A DNA stretch of 64,000 bases from Phlebotomus papatasi (Eukaryota > Arthropoda > Insecta > Diptera > Psychodidae): contig NC_077224.1 in the NCBI RefSeq assembly GCF_024763615.1, forward strand, positions 43,348,712 to 43,412,711, read 5' to 3'. The position numbers were made by a program, and so were the translations under genes. This document shows, piece after piece, positions 30,901 through 43,271 of the stretch. Under the pieces are notes generated by a model that was not told where the DNA came from, searched no databases, and worked only from the letters and a program-made list of their open reading frames with translations. Numbering within the stretch: the stretch's first letter is position 1; the number at the start of each line of letters is the position of its first letter.

Positions 30901-32960
30901 TATATTTTTTTAAAAATATATTTGATTTATTTAAAAAAAAAAACTAATCATAGTTTTTCAGCCATATTTGGTCCCAATTATCTATTTATTTCTTTTTTTT
31001 TTAATAAATCCCATATTTTTTGTATTCATAAGATCTTATCACAATCTATTTCTATCAACTCTATTTTTCATTAATTTCAATGAGTGTAAATACGAATGTG
31101 CACGGAGGTTTAAGTGAAATTCGAAATCCACAAAAGGGGACTTCTCTTCATACTTTTTCCCAACTTTTTTTTACAAATGTCGTGCGTGCTTTGCATTTTA
31201 AAGTGTTTCAGGAGTAGAAGCTCATAAAGGGTTTTGTGCAGAACTGCGAGTGGTTTCGTTAATGAACAATTTCCAAAATAAAATTTCCCAGTTGGATTTT
31301 GACCATGAGAAATTCAAGCTTGGTTTACAGAGCTTTTCGAGAGGGCGAAATTTATCCAGCAATTGTAAGGGTGAAAGCGTCCCTTTAATGAGGTGGACAA
31401 ACCTGAGCTATTGGAGGGTGGCTTTTCACACTTTTTGGGGGGCGGTATATCTATGTCTATGGGGGGAAAAAGTGAAGAAAGGGTGTTTCGAATTAATCTG
31501 TAAATTCATAACACGAAGGATTTCCCAAACACTTTTATATCTTTGTTTTCTGGTTGTGGGGAGAGAGCTTGGAAAAACGGTTTTATTTCCTCCAGTTTGG
31601 TGTAATTAATTTTGAATGGTATACAAAGGGGGTTATTTGGAGTTTATATTGGTACAAAAGGATGGGACGATGAATCCTATAAAATTGTTCATTACCCCGT
31701 ACTCAGAAATTTGTACAATTAGTAATACGGAAGGGGAGAAAAAGAGGTGCTACTGATGCTGAATACTGAAGGGATATTCTTCATTTTAGTGCAATGGGAT
31801 TTTCCAAATATCATTTCCATTTGTATCTAATCCTTTGAATTGAAATTTAGAGTGAATTCACCATTTGATTTTGATGTTTTTCAGGAAAAGTCAATGATAA
31901 AGACCAAAGCAATTTCATTAAGTGGTATACCCTTATATTGTGCTTTTTTATTTTACTCTTCATTTATTCGTCGGAAGGACACAAACTCCATTCAATGTTG
32001 TTTTTTCAGACAATCTCTTACAAAATATCTTAGTACTAATACTTTTATTATTATTGCCATATTTCTAAAAGCTAAAGAAACCATTGGTTGAATGTAAATC
32101 TAAAAGGATGAAGAAACATTTTCATTTAATCTCATTGAATTTTTGCTCAATTTTTGCGTCTCTCAGCTAACAATTTCCATAACAATGGAAAATAATAAGT
32201 ATAATAGAAATGATGGAAAATACTCTAGAAAATTGTGCACAATTCACAGAAAATTGTATAATTTTTTACTATTCCGCATTAGGTTAATATCGCAAGGGTG
32301 GGGTTAGCAAGACAACGTACAAAAGCTACAAAAAAAAGCCTGGTAATACTCATATATGAAAATCCAGTGTCCCTCTGTGGATTTAGAAAAAGGAGACACA
32401 GAGAGAAAATATCAAAAGAAAAAAAATAAAAATGTAATAAGGCCTCTTTAGCAGAATAATAATAATATTCATAAATCTTAGGACATGGGAGGAGAATAGA
32501 CCGGAATAAATAAATTCATTTTTCCTTTTTTAAGATTCAGTATATACAATGTATATTACCTTCTATTTTTGTCCAGGAAGCTACATTCTCCAAATCCACC
32601 AAATAAACATGCAGAAGACGTGGAAATTCCACTTGTGCTTCTTCCATTCTGATCCACCCCTTTTTGCTGATTTTTGTCTTCGTTTTTTACATTATTTTGG
32701 TACATTGAGAAAATTGTCATGATATTTAGCAAATAAATTGCTGCTCAGATATTTTTTCTTGTCTGCAAAAAATTCCATTTATGCCAATAAACTGTGGAAG
32801 TTCGCGTGGTTGGGCTAATATTGGCTTTATTCCGTCATCTTTCACATATTGCCATTGAAGATTATTGAAAACAATAAACAAAGCAAAATTTTGCAGAACA
32901 AGCATACACATATAAAATTTTAATTTCATCTCGACAATTTTTTTTTAGGCTTGCGAAATA
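30901..32960. other. Unique non-coding island
   Basis: Single-copy sequence with alternating base-skewed tracts. Frames of 83-119 codons (e.g. 31,250-31,609 +) carry no domain. A polypyrimidine tract followed by CAG occurs at 31,868-31,885, but with no donor or coding frame, so I do not call an exon. Confidence 0.4.
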
Positions 32961-32961
32961 T

Positions 32962-33365
32962 TCTTCATTTACGTATTCGCCACCACATGGCGCTGCTCTA
33001 GTAAGATTTTACATAACCTAAAAAATCATATTTTAAATCATTCTACCGGTTAGTATATGTACTAGATTTTGAATGTAATAGAATGTCTGGACTTGCTTAT
33101 TTTAAATGATAAAGTACTCCCGGAATTTGAGGTTATGTGTAACCTAACCTCAACAAAATTGTTGAGGTTAGGCTACCTTAAAGTTCCATGTAGTATCGTG
33201 TTTTTTTAATACTTCAAAAACTCACAATCTATTACAAAACAAAACAAACATGTGAGAAACAGATTAAATCGCCAGGATCTGTTACGTTTTTAAGATTAGA
33301 ATTATGTATTCCCCACCACATGGCGCTGCTTTCGAAAAATTTTACATAACCTAAAAAAAATATAT
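32962..33365 (+). repeat. Direct repeat pair carrying CTCF-like sites
   Basis: Segments at 32,971-33,040 and 33,304-33,375 share CCACCACATGGCGCTGCT followed by TTTTACATAACCTAAAAAA, same orientation, 333 bp apart. CCACCACATGGCGC (32,980-32,993 and 33,313-33,326) differs at one position from the CTCF consensus CCASYAGRKGGCRS. CTCF binding is inference from the motif; the repeat itself is direct observation. Confidence 0.5.
33143..33172. repeat. Perfect 14-bp-stem hairpin
   Basis: CCTAACCTCAACAA and its exact complement are separated by two bases. It lies between the two CTCF-like sites. It may be a tiny fold-back insertion; no TSD is clear. Confidence 0.6.
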
Positions 33366-33799
33366 TTGAAATGATACAATCAAAATTAAAATTACTTTTC
33401 AGATCAGTAGTTTTTATTGTGGTTGAACTCTTGAATAAAAATTCCTCTATATTAGTCGACTTATTAATTATTCCACATAAAATATGTTTTTAAGTTTTGT
33501 GGTTAGACTTAAGTTAACCTAAACCTTGAACTTTATCCTAATAACATCCAAGGATTAAATTCACTCTTTTTTGGTGTTGATTGTGATGGCTTTTTCAATG
33601 ACTTTTATTACATGTGACGATTAATTCGATCACATAATTGAATTGATTTCATTCAGCTTTATAAAATTTGTAGTTTTCCTATTTTACGAATTATGGGTAC
33701 TATTCATTGCATTATGTATTTTTGTAGTCTCAAAAAGGATTGGACCAATACTGTTTTTTCATAATAAGGTAAATTTCTAAATAACAAAAGCTCTATTTT
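33366..33799. other. AT-rich spacer, no feature seen
   Basis: I found no repeat copy or gene here. Confidence 0.4.
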
Positions 33800-34612
33800 C
33801 GAAAAATTCAATCCCAAAATATGATCAGATCCATCTTATTTGTTCCTAAAACGTGGGTTATTAAAAATTTATTGCATGATTTCTAAACTTATATTCCAAA
33901 GTTGAACATGATCAATTCCAATATTTGTCCCTCAAAAGTATATTTTAAAAATAGTTTGTTTAAATAATTTCTGTATTTAGGGTAAAATTAGGTAATTTGG
34001 AACCATTTACAATTTGGGCATTTGAGATTTTCTCACTGTTTTGGAGTTTGAAAAGGAAGAAATCTGTTTTTTTTTCTTCTTAATCGTCTTTTTCTTCTAT
34101 TTTGCGGTCTTTGTTTTCTCTTTGCTCATCTGAAGCAGTGAGAAAATTTCAAGTGTCCAAAATTGTAAATGGTTCCAAATTACATCATTTTACCTTAAAC
34201 CCAAAATGATCTAAAATCATCTCCATTTGTTAATAGAATGATGATTTCCATAAGGATATCGCGTGATTTTCAAAATTCAATCCCAATAGTGGGACTGAAT
34301 CAATTCCATTTAGTTCCTATCTATTTCTAATTATTAATCATGTGCTTTCCAAAATATTCAATCCCAAAATGAATTAAAATCAATCCTAATTAGTTAATTA
34401 AAAAGTGGTAGATGTTAAACTGATTAGAATTCAATCCCAAAAAGGAATAGCATCAATCCCATTTATTCTTTAAGATGGTTTGCTGAAAAAAAAACTCGCA
34501 GAACCTTTAAAATTCAATCCCAATTTTACCCTAGATTCAGCGAATTTTGGGACTACTTCTGGGATTAAAATCCAGTCAATGAATTCAATCCCAAAGGGAT
34601 TGATTGAGGCTG
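33800..34612. repeat. Degenerate minisatellite (ATTCAATCCCAAAA unit), interrupted by a MITE
   Basis: ATTCAATCCCAA recurs at about 33,807, 34,269, 34,352, 34,429, 34,510 and 34,582, each followed at a similar distance by CAATYCCATTTRTTC. The spacing of about 75-83 bp indicates a decayed tandem array. The array is split by the MITE 33,980-34,195. Confidence 0.65.
33980..34195. mobile_element. TA|GGGTAAAATTAGGTAATTTGGAACC MITE
   Basis: About 65-bp inverted ends (AATTTGGAACCATTTACAAT; AATTTTCTCACTG) are flanked by TA (33,978-33,979 and 34,196-34,197). The centre is TC-rich. It is 216 bp, inserted in the minisatellite. Confidence 0.85.
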
Positions 34613-37480
34613 TTTGAAAATTACTCTGTGTGCAGATATAAATTTTAATGTTATTTCTGCTATTTTATCATAACCCCAAATTTGTGATATAAGGATTCCC
34701 GCATAGTAATCCCAAGAGACAATCCCATCGTATTCCATAAGAACCTTTCTTTTACCATAAAAATCCAACCAAGAATAGCTGCATCGAAATATTAAATTGT
34801 TTTTCACAAGAAAAAGTCCTCTCTATTTAGCATTTTGCCTTCGTTATGAATTCCTCTGGGTACCAAAAAGGGGTATAAAATAATCTTTTTATGAATACAC
34901 TCTGCTTTTGATATTCAAATTGTGATACATGATGGAAATGGAGAGGGTGGAACGAAGAGTTTTCAGTGCATGACTTCTGACGATACTTTGTGAAAATTTG
35001 CATGAGGTGAAATTTTTGGGCTGAAATTTTAATATATATATTTTTTTTAAGGGAATATAGAGTATTTTATATTTTTCCATATCATGCTAGGGAATTGATT
35101 TAGCAATTTTGTTGTTTCTGCAGATGAAAGTTTTAGGCTGATATGGTGGTGGAAGGATGTTATTTGAAATTGCAAATTTTTGAATTTCCCTTGGATATCC
35201 TTGGGGTAAATCCTTGGGTTTCGTTTAAATTGCAAAGTCATTGTATTGTTATTACTATTTCTTTTTTCTTTATTTATTTTTTTAATTCAGTGGAATTTAG
35301 CACTTGAGGAAACATTTCTTTATGACAAAAAAAAAAAGATCTCTCATGAAAGTTTTAATGACTTAATTCTTCCTTTGTGAACCGGATACTGGGGTAAAGG
35401 GCTCGGTAGGGTTCAGCGTTTGGAAGATCATGGGAAATTCAGGATGAGTTTTTGGGGATGAAAATGTTAGCTTTTGCCAAAATACAACTTTACATTGTAA
35501 TTAAGTTAAATTCATGTGAAATTTAATAATAAGTGAAATAGTGTGGGAGACCTAGGGAGGTTGAGAAATGGTTTCCATTGCGAAAGTCTTTTTGGTTCTA
35601 TGGGAAAATTGATGCAAAGGGGAGTTTGGGGGTGGATTGTATGTGTGGATGATGGCAAACACCAACATGAAACTTCATTTAGTTTTCCACACAATTTTGC
35701 CCTACCACCGGGTGCTCCCGCTCTTGAAGGATTCCCAACCGACACCCCCTTGAAACCCCTTCATGAAATTATCTTAATTCTTCCTCCAGTAGTTAGTTTG
35801 CCACATACACACATGAGCAGTTGCCACATAAACATGGCTATATTGCTGAAAATAGCTAAACATGAGGAAATATGGCGTCATCAGTGGCAAAAAGGGAGGT
35901 TTGATATTTTCTTCACAACATGAGAATTACGCGCATCTAATTCGATTCATCCCTCATGGTGAAAGCTCCTTCTTGGCATAAAAGGGCCAAATCCCACAAG
36001 GCTTGTCCCTATGTTCTCTCTCTCTCCTCTTTTTCTGGCATTTTTGGTATTCAGGGCACAGACTCATCGTGTGTTTATTGCCGCACCGACTTTGATGCGA
36101 ACGTGGTGGTGGCCATCAACCATAGGCCTGCTCCTCGTACTACTCCACCAGCTCCAAAAATACATCATTTGGTGAATTCGTGCGAATACTTCCGGAACAC
36201 CCAGAGACAAGACACATGAGGGTCATATGACGTTCTCTTCCATCTCAATTATCGATTAACTTTGCCTTTCATTATCTCGACATTGTTCTCCGATGATTCA
36301 GCTACAAAGCACCGTCTACAATCTCTTCAGCAAAAGAGCATCTATCTGAAATGTAGCACAATTCATGGCATTGTCAACAGTGACAAAATAAAATTATATT
36401 GAATTTTGGAAAATTTTCAATTTTAAACTCCAGTTAACGCCATTGGTGGGCAATGAGTGGAAAATTATCCTAGATTAAGGGTGAAATGTGCGTCACATGT
36501 AAAGTGAGTGTCTTCCGGCGTTTTTGCCGTAGATATTCCAATGGAAACATGTGTCGCAAACCCCTCTCTCATTCACACCCCATTCATTTTCCAATATTGT
36601 ATGGCAACATAGGGAGGCTGAAAGAGCAATTGACCCCTTCATCCTGTACTCGAGAGGCACACATTTTCCAATTTAATTTTCAGCCTAAAATATTGAGAGA
36701 GAGAAGAGTGTCATCCTAATCTGTTGCGGTAATGATAGTTTTAGTCCTTTACAGAGGCCATTGCAAAAATCATTAAAAAAAAACGATGAAACTACTAATG
36801 TTGCCTGGGTCTTCATACGTGATAAAGATTGGAAGATTAAGCTGTCTTGAGACTACAGGTTTAGCTCAGTTCCCGAGCGTTTCAAAATCCTGAATAACGA
36901 GCACTTTTACTACATTTTGAGAATCTAATGAGCCTAAACAGAAGTAGATTTTGATTCTCCAATACTGTCTTGGATAAAAAGTAAATGGAACTCCATTTCC
37001 ACAAAAAGTCGTTGAAGTTCGAAAAATTCAAATTCAATTTCGAATTTTCATACTAAATTTTCGAACAAAGTGGAGAAAATTTATCAAATATGACACTAAA
37101 AAGCTGGCAAGAGAGTTACTCAGTGAATATGGAGTGATTAAATACTGGGGCAAGAACAGTAACCGTTATTGTTCTGTTTTCTTTTACTCACAACAATGCG
37201 AAGATCGACGCATTTTAATACTTGAGCACTTCGAAATTCGAACAGGATGTAACTTCCGCCACTTTGCGAAAGCATTAAGATGTAAGAAAGTTTCTTTTTT
37301 GGATCTTCAAATAGATTTTCGAATTTTTCAAGGTTTACTTCTGTACAGAAGAAATAGGTCACTTATGTTTTATAATCGAATCGTAAGTTAAATTTTTCTA
37401 AAAAATCGTAATTGATCAGAAATTAGAACAGTTAAGCCATATGACTAAGTCTTAGGTCTGAAGCCCGTATAAGATCAGTT
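34613..37480. other. Unique non-coding island
   Basis: This is one of the longest single-copy islands (especially 35,360-36,720). Opposed frames at 35,512-35,745 (-) and 35,543-35,923 (+), and a + frame at 35,956-36,219, have no recognised domain. A tRNA-like A box at about 36,862 has its B-box-like partner too close to be a tRNA gene. Confidence 0.4.
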
Positions 37481-37489
37481 CCGGTCAGA

Positions 37490-37680
37490 CCCAAAGTTTT
37501 AAGTAATAAATAATTAAATAAATAGATTTATTCTTCAACAATGCTTATAAGAAACAGAACAAGAGAGGCAACAAGTACGTTGTAGTTTTTAACGGCTACC
37601 GCCGTCTTAGTGTTGATGATCAACCTCAGGAGTGAATACAATGGGAAGCCCTATCGCAGGTTGTATCTATATGCCAATCA
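37490..37680 (+). repeat. Unclassified dispersed repeat (CGCCGTCTTAG family), copy 2
   Basis: The segment 37,599-37,665 matches the - strand of 15,440-15,500 in motif order (CGCCGTCTTAG, AACCTCMGGAG/GAT, GATGGGAA-like). The upstream 110 bp is not shared, so boundaries are uncertain. Confidence 0.45.
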
Positions 37681-38113
37681 TGAATATTTTTTTTAAATTG
37701 AAATTTGGATTTTTGGCAGAATTTTATACACAAAAAAACAATAAATAATAAGTTGTGATCAAGGTAAAAAAAAATCTACCGTTCAAGTACGGGTTTAACA
37801 CATCAGATTACAGGAAATATTTAGTATTTTGACGTCAAATGAATATACTTTGAGAAATCTTGTCCACTGCAAAGTTCTTTTCCATAACCATTACCAAATA
37901 GGTTGAAACGGTGGAATTTTTAAAATTTTGTAATGAAAATTTCACAAAATAAAGTTAAAATATTGTGCATTTATATGCTTAAGAACTCGAATTATTTTTT
38001 TATTGTGTTATGTTATTAGAAATATGCTGTTTTTTAAACTGCGTGATCCACGTAACCCCTTAAGTGTTTGATAACTGCTTCATTGCTTGCTATCATTAGA
38101 AAGACTTTGATTA
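37681..38113. other. AT-rich spacer, no feature seen
   Basis: Nothing beyond base composition was seen. Confidence 0.4.
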
Positions 38114-38115
38114 TA

Positions 38116-38330
38116 GGGGGAAGTGGGGCACCTTTGAAAGTGGGGCACTTTTGAAATTGGAATTTTTCTCCTATTTTTAAATTGAATTAAGCCATATCAT
38201 AACGTAATTTTGCTTCTCAATCTGTTTGTGCAGCTAAATTATATCACGATAAGACTCAATTTTATTTAAAAATATGTGAAAACTCCCAATTTCAAAGGTA
38301 CCCCACTTTTAAAGATGCCCCACTTCCCCA
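38116..38330. mobile_element. TA|GGGGAAGTGGGGCACC-family MITE, best-preserved copy
   Basis: GGGGGAAGTGGGGCACCTTTG and its complement ending GCCCCACTTCCCCA are flanked by TA (38,114-38,115 and 38,331-38,332). The two halves are complementary through most of their length. It is 215 bp and serves as the reference for the copies at 2,410, 6,305, 20,014 and 55,193. Confidence 0.9.
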
Positions 38331-38429
38331 TACTTGACATTCTGAAGTATTTTTAAACACGTTTCTGAATAGAAAATTATGTTTTCCAATAAAATGTTTA
38401 TTTTTTGAAATTTTCTCTGTTTTTAATTA

Positions 38430-38778
38430 GGGGAGAGCCGACATGTTTGAGACACTATTTTTGTATTAAGGTATTATTTCCAAAACTGAAAAAATTATCT
38501 TGAAATTTGTATAGAGCTTAGTATACTCAATATTATAGACTTTATTAAAATAACTCTTTTAGTGTTTTTGTCTCATTTATATAAAGAATCAAAAAATAAT
38601 CCATAGCGTCTCAAACATGTCTCAAACTCAAAATTTATCTAAGATCAAAATTACACTTTTTTTTAAAATACGGTTTAAAATGTATTAATATATTTGTATT
38701 AATATTTCAAAAATATCACTTTGAAAAATTAATTGCCCTATGATGCAAATGTCTCGGCTTCGAATTTCGACTCTCTTT
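38430..38778. mobile_element. TA|GGGGAGAGCCGACATGTTTGAGAC element
   Basis: The left end GGGGAGAGCCGACATGTTTG follows TA (38,428-38,429). A diverged right end (GTCTCGGCTTCG...CGACTCTCTTT) precedes TA at 38,779-38,780. The internal GTCTCAAACATGTCTC at 38,607-38,622 repeats the terminal motif. The interior is AT-rich and non-coding. Confidence 0.6.
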
Positions 38779-38780
38779 TA

Positions 38781-40790
38781 GGTCACCAGAATTCCATGAA
38801 TTAGGCAAACTTTATTCTCCTACGATCTATTTTTTCCATGGGAGTTTTTTGCCTGCAGTAATTATTTTTATTAAAAAATATGTATTTCACACAATAAAAA
38901 GAATGCAAAATGAGCAATAATATATTTCATTATTGTCGGTATGTAATTTAATATTAATCACCAATCTCTTTAAGCTATTATAGGAAACTGATTAATGATT
39001 TTATAATTTATTATTTGTCATTCATATTGCGATTATTCGAGCTCAAAATAGCCCATTTTTTAAGGTCTGTCATTTTCAGATTTTCATTTTGCATTTTAAT
39101 ATTTACCAAAATTAAATTATTCAATTTTATTGAAAATTTATGCCTTATTAATTATCCAAGCGTTCAAATTGAAATAAGATAAATCAAATTTTCCCTAATC
39201 ATTTATAAATAAACTAAAAAAGTCTGAGATTTTTTTGCCTTGCCAAGGAATTTGCAAAAAAAAAGAAAGAGCCTTTAAGGCATCAACAATACTCTCTATT
39301 TCATGTGCTCCATCTCCCAAAATTCTCAGGCGGAAAAATCCAGCAAATAAATCAGAAATCTCCCCATGAATCAATAACCATAATTTTTTTACGCTTTCCT
39401 TCAAAACTCCGCTTCGGCAGTTTATTTTTTTTCGGGGGGTTTGTGTCTGAGTATATTGCAGAAAAATTTGCATGGGTACAAAAAAATGTGAGGTGATGCT
39501 GGGGGGATTGTATGAGGAGAAGCTCGGTGGATATGATAAGAAAAACAGAAATTGGGAGAAGGGGAGGAGGTGGTAGAATTCTGTGAAATGGAAAATTGCA
39601 TTAGCATACATATATTGAATTCGGAGCACACATTCACAGCACTAGCGGCAATTTCACATATTATGCATTGCAAACCCCTTGTTCGGGCAAAGGGTTAGGG
39701 GGATGTAGGGGGTGGTGGTGAGGACTGAAAATCGAGTAATCGAATGAAAAATGCTCAAAGTGGAGAGAAAACGAATTTCAATGCGTATGAGGGGGATTAA
39801 TAATAGAAAATGTACCCAGAGTTGTGTTGAGGAAAAAATCATCCCTCTCACTGGAGATCCAACATAGTGAAAGAGACCACAAAAAAGGGGTACAAAGAGG
39901 GAAATTGGGAAGGGTAGAGTTAGTGCAAAAAAAAAACTATTAAATATGAATTATAGCATCTGTTCTATATACACGGAAAAAAAATCTGAAAGTAACATAT
40001 CTTCCTTTGGACAAAAAATGCAATATATTTTCACGACTTTTGCTCACTCTGCAACACTCTCATCTTTTTTCCAACGTCATCTCACCATTGAGCAATTTTT
40101 AGCTTCCATTGGTTTTGCTCTTCCTGGGAAAATCGCCAATAATAGTCCTGGCAGAAGGAAAAAAACTTCAGCACCAGCGAACGTGAAAAGATTCTGGGAG
40201 GGAGCAGAAATTACAGACAGTGAACAAAACTAATATCGTCAGTTGAGTTTCTTCAACCCTCACCCCGGTTCTTCTGAAAAACTAATAAACTTTTCCAAAC
40301 ATCACTCTTGTCCGTCGTCGGATCAACACTTGTGCGCCCAGCATACCATATTAGTTTGATATGTTTTTCCACTCCAACCCTCTGGCTTGGGCAGCATCAC
40401 TCCCCCTCACAGCACCAAAATCAGCACAAAATTCCCTCAATTTCGACATTCAGTCTCGCACAGTGTGTGTATTTTTAACCCCTCTCACCAACTATCATCA
40501 TTTATTCTCGGAAAATGTGTGACAGATGAATTGGGTGGTGAATTTCCTCGGAGCCCTCCCTCCTCCTTCTGCCACTTGGAATTGAGGAAAAACCCAGTGA
40601 GACTTTAACACAAATTGACGAATGGATGTAATTCTGAGGAGTCGCCACGAAAACTCCTCCCCAGGAAATAAAACTCATAAATTACAACTCGATACTTTGA
40701 CAATTTTATACCCCAATTTACACTTCCAAGTCAATAATCTCACAGTATTAGGGAAACGCAAACACTGTGAAAAATTAGACAAATTGTTAC
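38781..40790. other. Unique non-coding island
   Basis: Single-copy sequence, GC-richer from 39,200 on. Overlapping frames on both strands (e.g. 39,195-39,629 -) reflect pyrimidine-rich tracts and carry no domain. Confidence 0.4.
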
Positions 40791-41197
40791 ATGTACTAAA
40801 TTTTAGTACATTTCAATTTTGAAATTTTTATTTTTCAAGAATGTAATCTATACTCTATGTATCGAAATTTAATAAAGTCTAAGTTTCAACTACCATTTAC
40901 TGTACTCATAATCTTCTCTTATTAGTACAGTGTACTAAAATTATTATAGATTGAAATTTTTGTTGTCACAATGGGAATTGTTATGTCAATCTGTTAAAAC
41001 TGTGATATAATCAAAGACTACAATAAAGATTTTTATAAAAACAAGTTCTAAAATTCTTACAAGTCATGTTCTAAATTTATTTATTGCCGCAATGTACTAA
41101 ATGTACCAAAAACATGTTGAATTTTCATGAAATCACAGTTGAATTTTCAATCGATAATATATAACCGAGAAGCTTATAAACATTCTAATTTTTAGTA

Positions 41198-41412
41198 GGG
41201 GAGACCGGGGTAGATTTAGCCACCAAATGAAATTTTTCATTGCATACAATTTGTACAAAAAATGTTTGTATGTGGCTTATAAATATTTCAATGAATAGAA
41301 TGAGAAGTATATATTTTGCATAAAGAGTGATTTCCTCAATATTCCTTCGTAGGCAAACTATAAGATACCACTATCTAATATTATGCGTGGCTAATTCTGC
41401 CCCGGTCTCCCC
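41198..41412. mobile_element. TA|GGGGAGACCGGGGTAGATTTAGCCAC MITE
   Basis: About 27-bp inverted ends (right end GCTAATTCTGCCCCGGTCTCCCC) are flanked by TA (41,196-41,197 and 41,413-41,414). It is 215 bp. The ends resemble those of the 11,605 element (GGGGAGACTGGGGC) but the interior differs. Confidence 0.9.
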
Positions 41413-41575
41413 TATATATCACTTTCAAAGCTTTGAGATTTGATTCAGTCTAATGGTTGAAATAAACTGAGGCTAGCTCTCAAGAATAACCTTTGTAAAT
41501 AAAAAATATATTCAGAAGTCTCATACATTCAGGGCTTAGGAGCCAAAAATTCTCGAAACTCAAACCAGAGTCTAT

Positions 41576-41600
41576 ATGAGCCCTGACGTTCAGGGCTCAT
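41576..41600. repeat. Perfect 11-bp-stem hairpin
   Basis: ATGAGCCCTGA and its exact complement are separated by CGT. A related CAGGGCTTAGGAGCC lies at 41,530-41,544. No U-run follows, so it is not a bacterial-type terminator; it is probably a fold-back scar. Confidence 0.5.
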
Positions 41601-42672
41601 AATCTATTTTTCGATCGTAGACATAAGTTTTTATCCAATAAAGATTAAGTTTGACATCTATTTGCAGGACTTTCATTTCTGATAAATTCTTTGTATTACT
41701 TTTTTGCTGTGTATGCATATTAGCACAGTGTACTAAAAATTATTTAAAAAAAATAACTAGGATTTTAGATTATCAAGAATATGTCATGAAAGTTAAAATA
41801 CGTATCGGTATGCCAGAACTTTGCTCAAAATCTGTGTAGACTTCAATTATTATAGTAACTCAAAATGTTACGTAATGTTAGATCACTGTACTAAAAATAG
41901 AACATCCTGAATTGCAGTACTAATTGACTAAACAGTAAAATTATATTCACTTTCTGAACTTTTGATACAGTCCAAAGAGGTTACGTTTTATGTGAGCTAT
42001 TGCTACTACTCTTATTATTTATTTTTAACACAGTTTTTTTTTAAAGAATTGTATAGATTAATAGCAATTCTTCAAGATTTAACAGAATTTTAATTTAGAT
42101 GTGGATTTTGTTTTATTTTTTTTTAAATTCATATTAGATCATTACAATGAATTTAGTACTATGTGATTTCAGTAATAGAAAGGCCTAAAAATTTTAAATC
42201 TTATTTAAATAAATGTTAAATTATTTGGTCAATGTAAAATTCTTAAGCGACTCTTTGGAAAAAAGAACTTAACGTTTTGAACCTAACTTTTTATTTTGGC
42301 TTTGTACTAAAAGCTACCACTAAGCAATTTTGTACTTTTTTTATTAATAGAACACATTAGTATAAAATATCCCAAGGTGGCAAACAATTTTAATTTAGCA
42401 GCAAACTGTTATCTATATTTATTGTTTTTTTGTTAGGTTATTTTAGAACGATGTACTAAACATACATAGTGCATAGTTCATTGCCTTTTTAGGCTTTTAT
42501 TGATTAAACTTATTGATAAAACTTATTTTGATTTTGAAAAATTAAATAATACACGATTTACCTAAAACTTATTGTCTTCATTAATATTTTAGCAGAACGT
42601 ACTAAATTTAGTCTATCTGATCAGCAACCTTATTGATTAAATGTATAGATCAGGTGCAATATACTGAAATTA

Positions 42673-43014
42673 CAGTAGAGTCTCGCTATAGTTCATATTT
42701 GGTTTCAGATTTGGCACTTGGTTCGCACTATAGTCCATGTCATTTTTTTAAATTATCAACGACTTTTAGTATTGAAATTGCTCGACGGCTTCCACTTTCT
42801 TAGCGATTTGTGGTACTTGTCCTCGCTCTCTTCATTATGGATCACAATTATCACAACTATTCAATAAAGTTTGCCAAAAATATTAAAATAATTATGGCAA
42901 CATTGCATGTCGCGTACTAAAAAAAAACATAACCTAACTTAAAATCAGTGTTTTGAAATCAACGGTCGACAAATTGTGGACTATAGAGCGATGGCCTATA
43001 GCGGGGCTCTACTG
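42673..43014. mobile_element. Tigger/pogo-like MITE (CAGTAGAGYCYCGCTATAG ends)
   Basis: CAGTAGAGTCTCGCTATAGT on the left and CTATAGCGGGGCTCTACTG on the right are flanked by TA (42,671-42,672 and 43,015-43,016). CAGTAGAG-type ends with a TA duplication are common in pogo/Tigger elements. It is 342 bp with no transposase. Confidence 0.85.
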
Positions 43015-43271
43015 TACATATACGTAGTACCAAAAAAATAAGTTTATAATTGTTATTGTTATTTTTTATGGAATTATAACATTAGAAAAATGTGTTAAAG
43101 TTATGTTTTTTAATTGAGTTTAGCACAATGTACTAAACTTAATGCACAACATGTTGATTCTTCTTACAAAGTAAGTTAAACGTTAGTTTTAGCATGACCT
43201 AGATATTCAATTATTGGTTTTACGTGTTTATCACAGTGTATTTTTAGTACATAAGAGTTTTAGTTTACTGG

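Larger units (their letters stand above)
40793..43250. repeat. GTACTAAA motif cluster 1
   Basis: The 8-mer GTACTAAA (or its complement) occurs at 40,793, 40,802r, 40,932, 41,094, 41,730, 41,888, 42,152r, 42,304, 42,453, 42,599, 43,130 and 43,243r, often preceded by CACAGT or CACAAT. Two TA MITEs (41,198-41,412 and 42,673-43,014) lie in the gaps. Irregular but recurring spacing suggests a decayed satellite or tandem array. Scattered single copies occur elsewhere (8,394, 19,782, 21,754, 60,006). Confidence 0.6.

Noticed and set aside
30589..31074. 161-codon open frame on the + strand, the longest in the window
   Set aside because: It has no recognisable domain, its last third is low-complexity Ile/Phe/Ser from AT-rich DNA, and the opposite strand is also open over the first half.
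31866..31890. Pyrimidine tract and CAG resembling a 3' splice site
   Set aside because: The following frame has no recognisable coding sequence or matching donor, so an exon cannot be supported.
33141..33172. CCTAACCT words suggestive of insect telomeric TTAGG repeats
   Set aside because: Only isolated words occur, in a hairpin; there is no tandem TTAGG array.
36858..36896. tRNA-like A box (TTTAGCTCAGTTCCCGAG) followed by GTTTCAAAATCC
   Set aside because: The two boxes are only about 20 bp apart, too close for a tRNA gene, and there is no acceptor stem.
41576..41600. Perfect hairpin as a transcription terminator or microRNA precursor
   Set aside because: The stem is only 11 bp with a 3-base loop and no U-run, too short for a microRNA precursor and not a eukaryotic terminator type.
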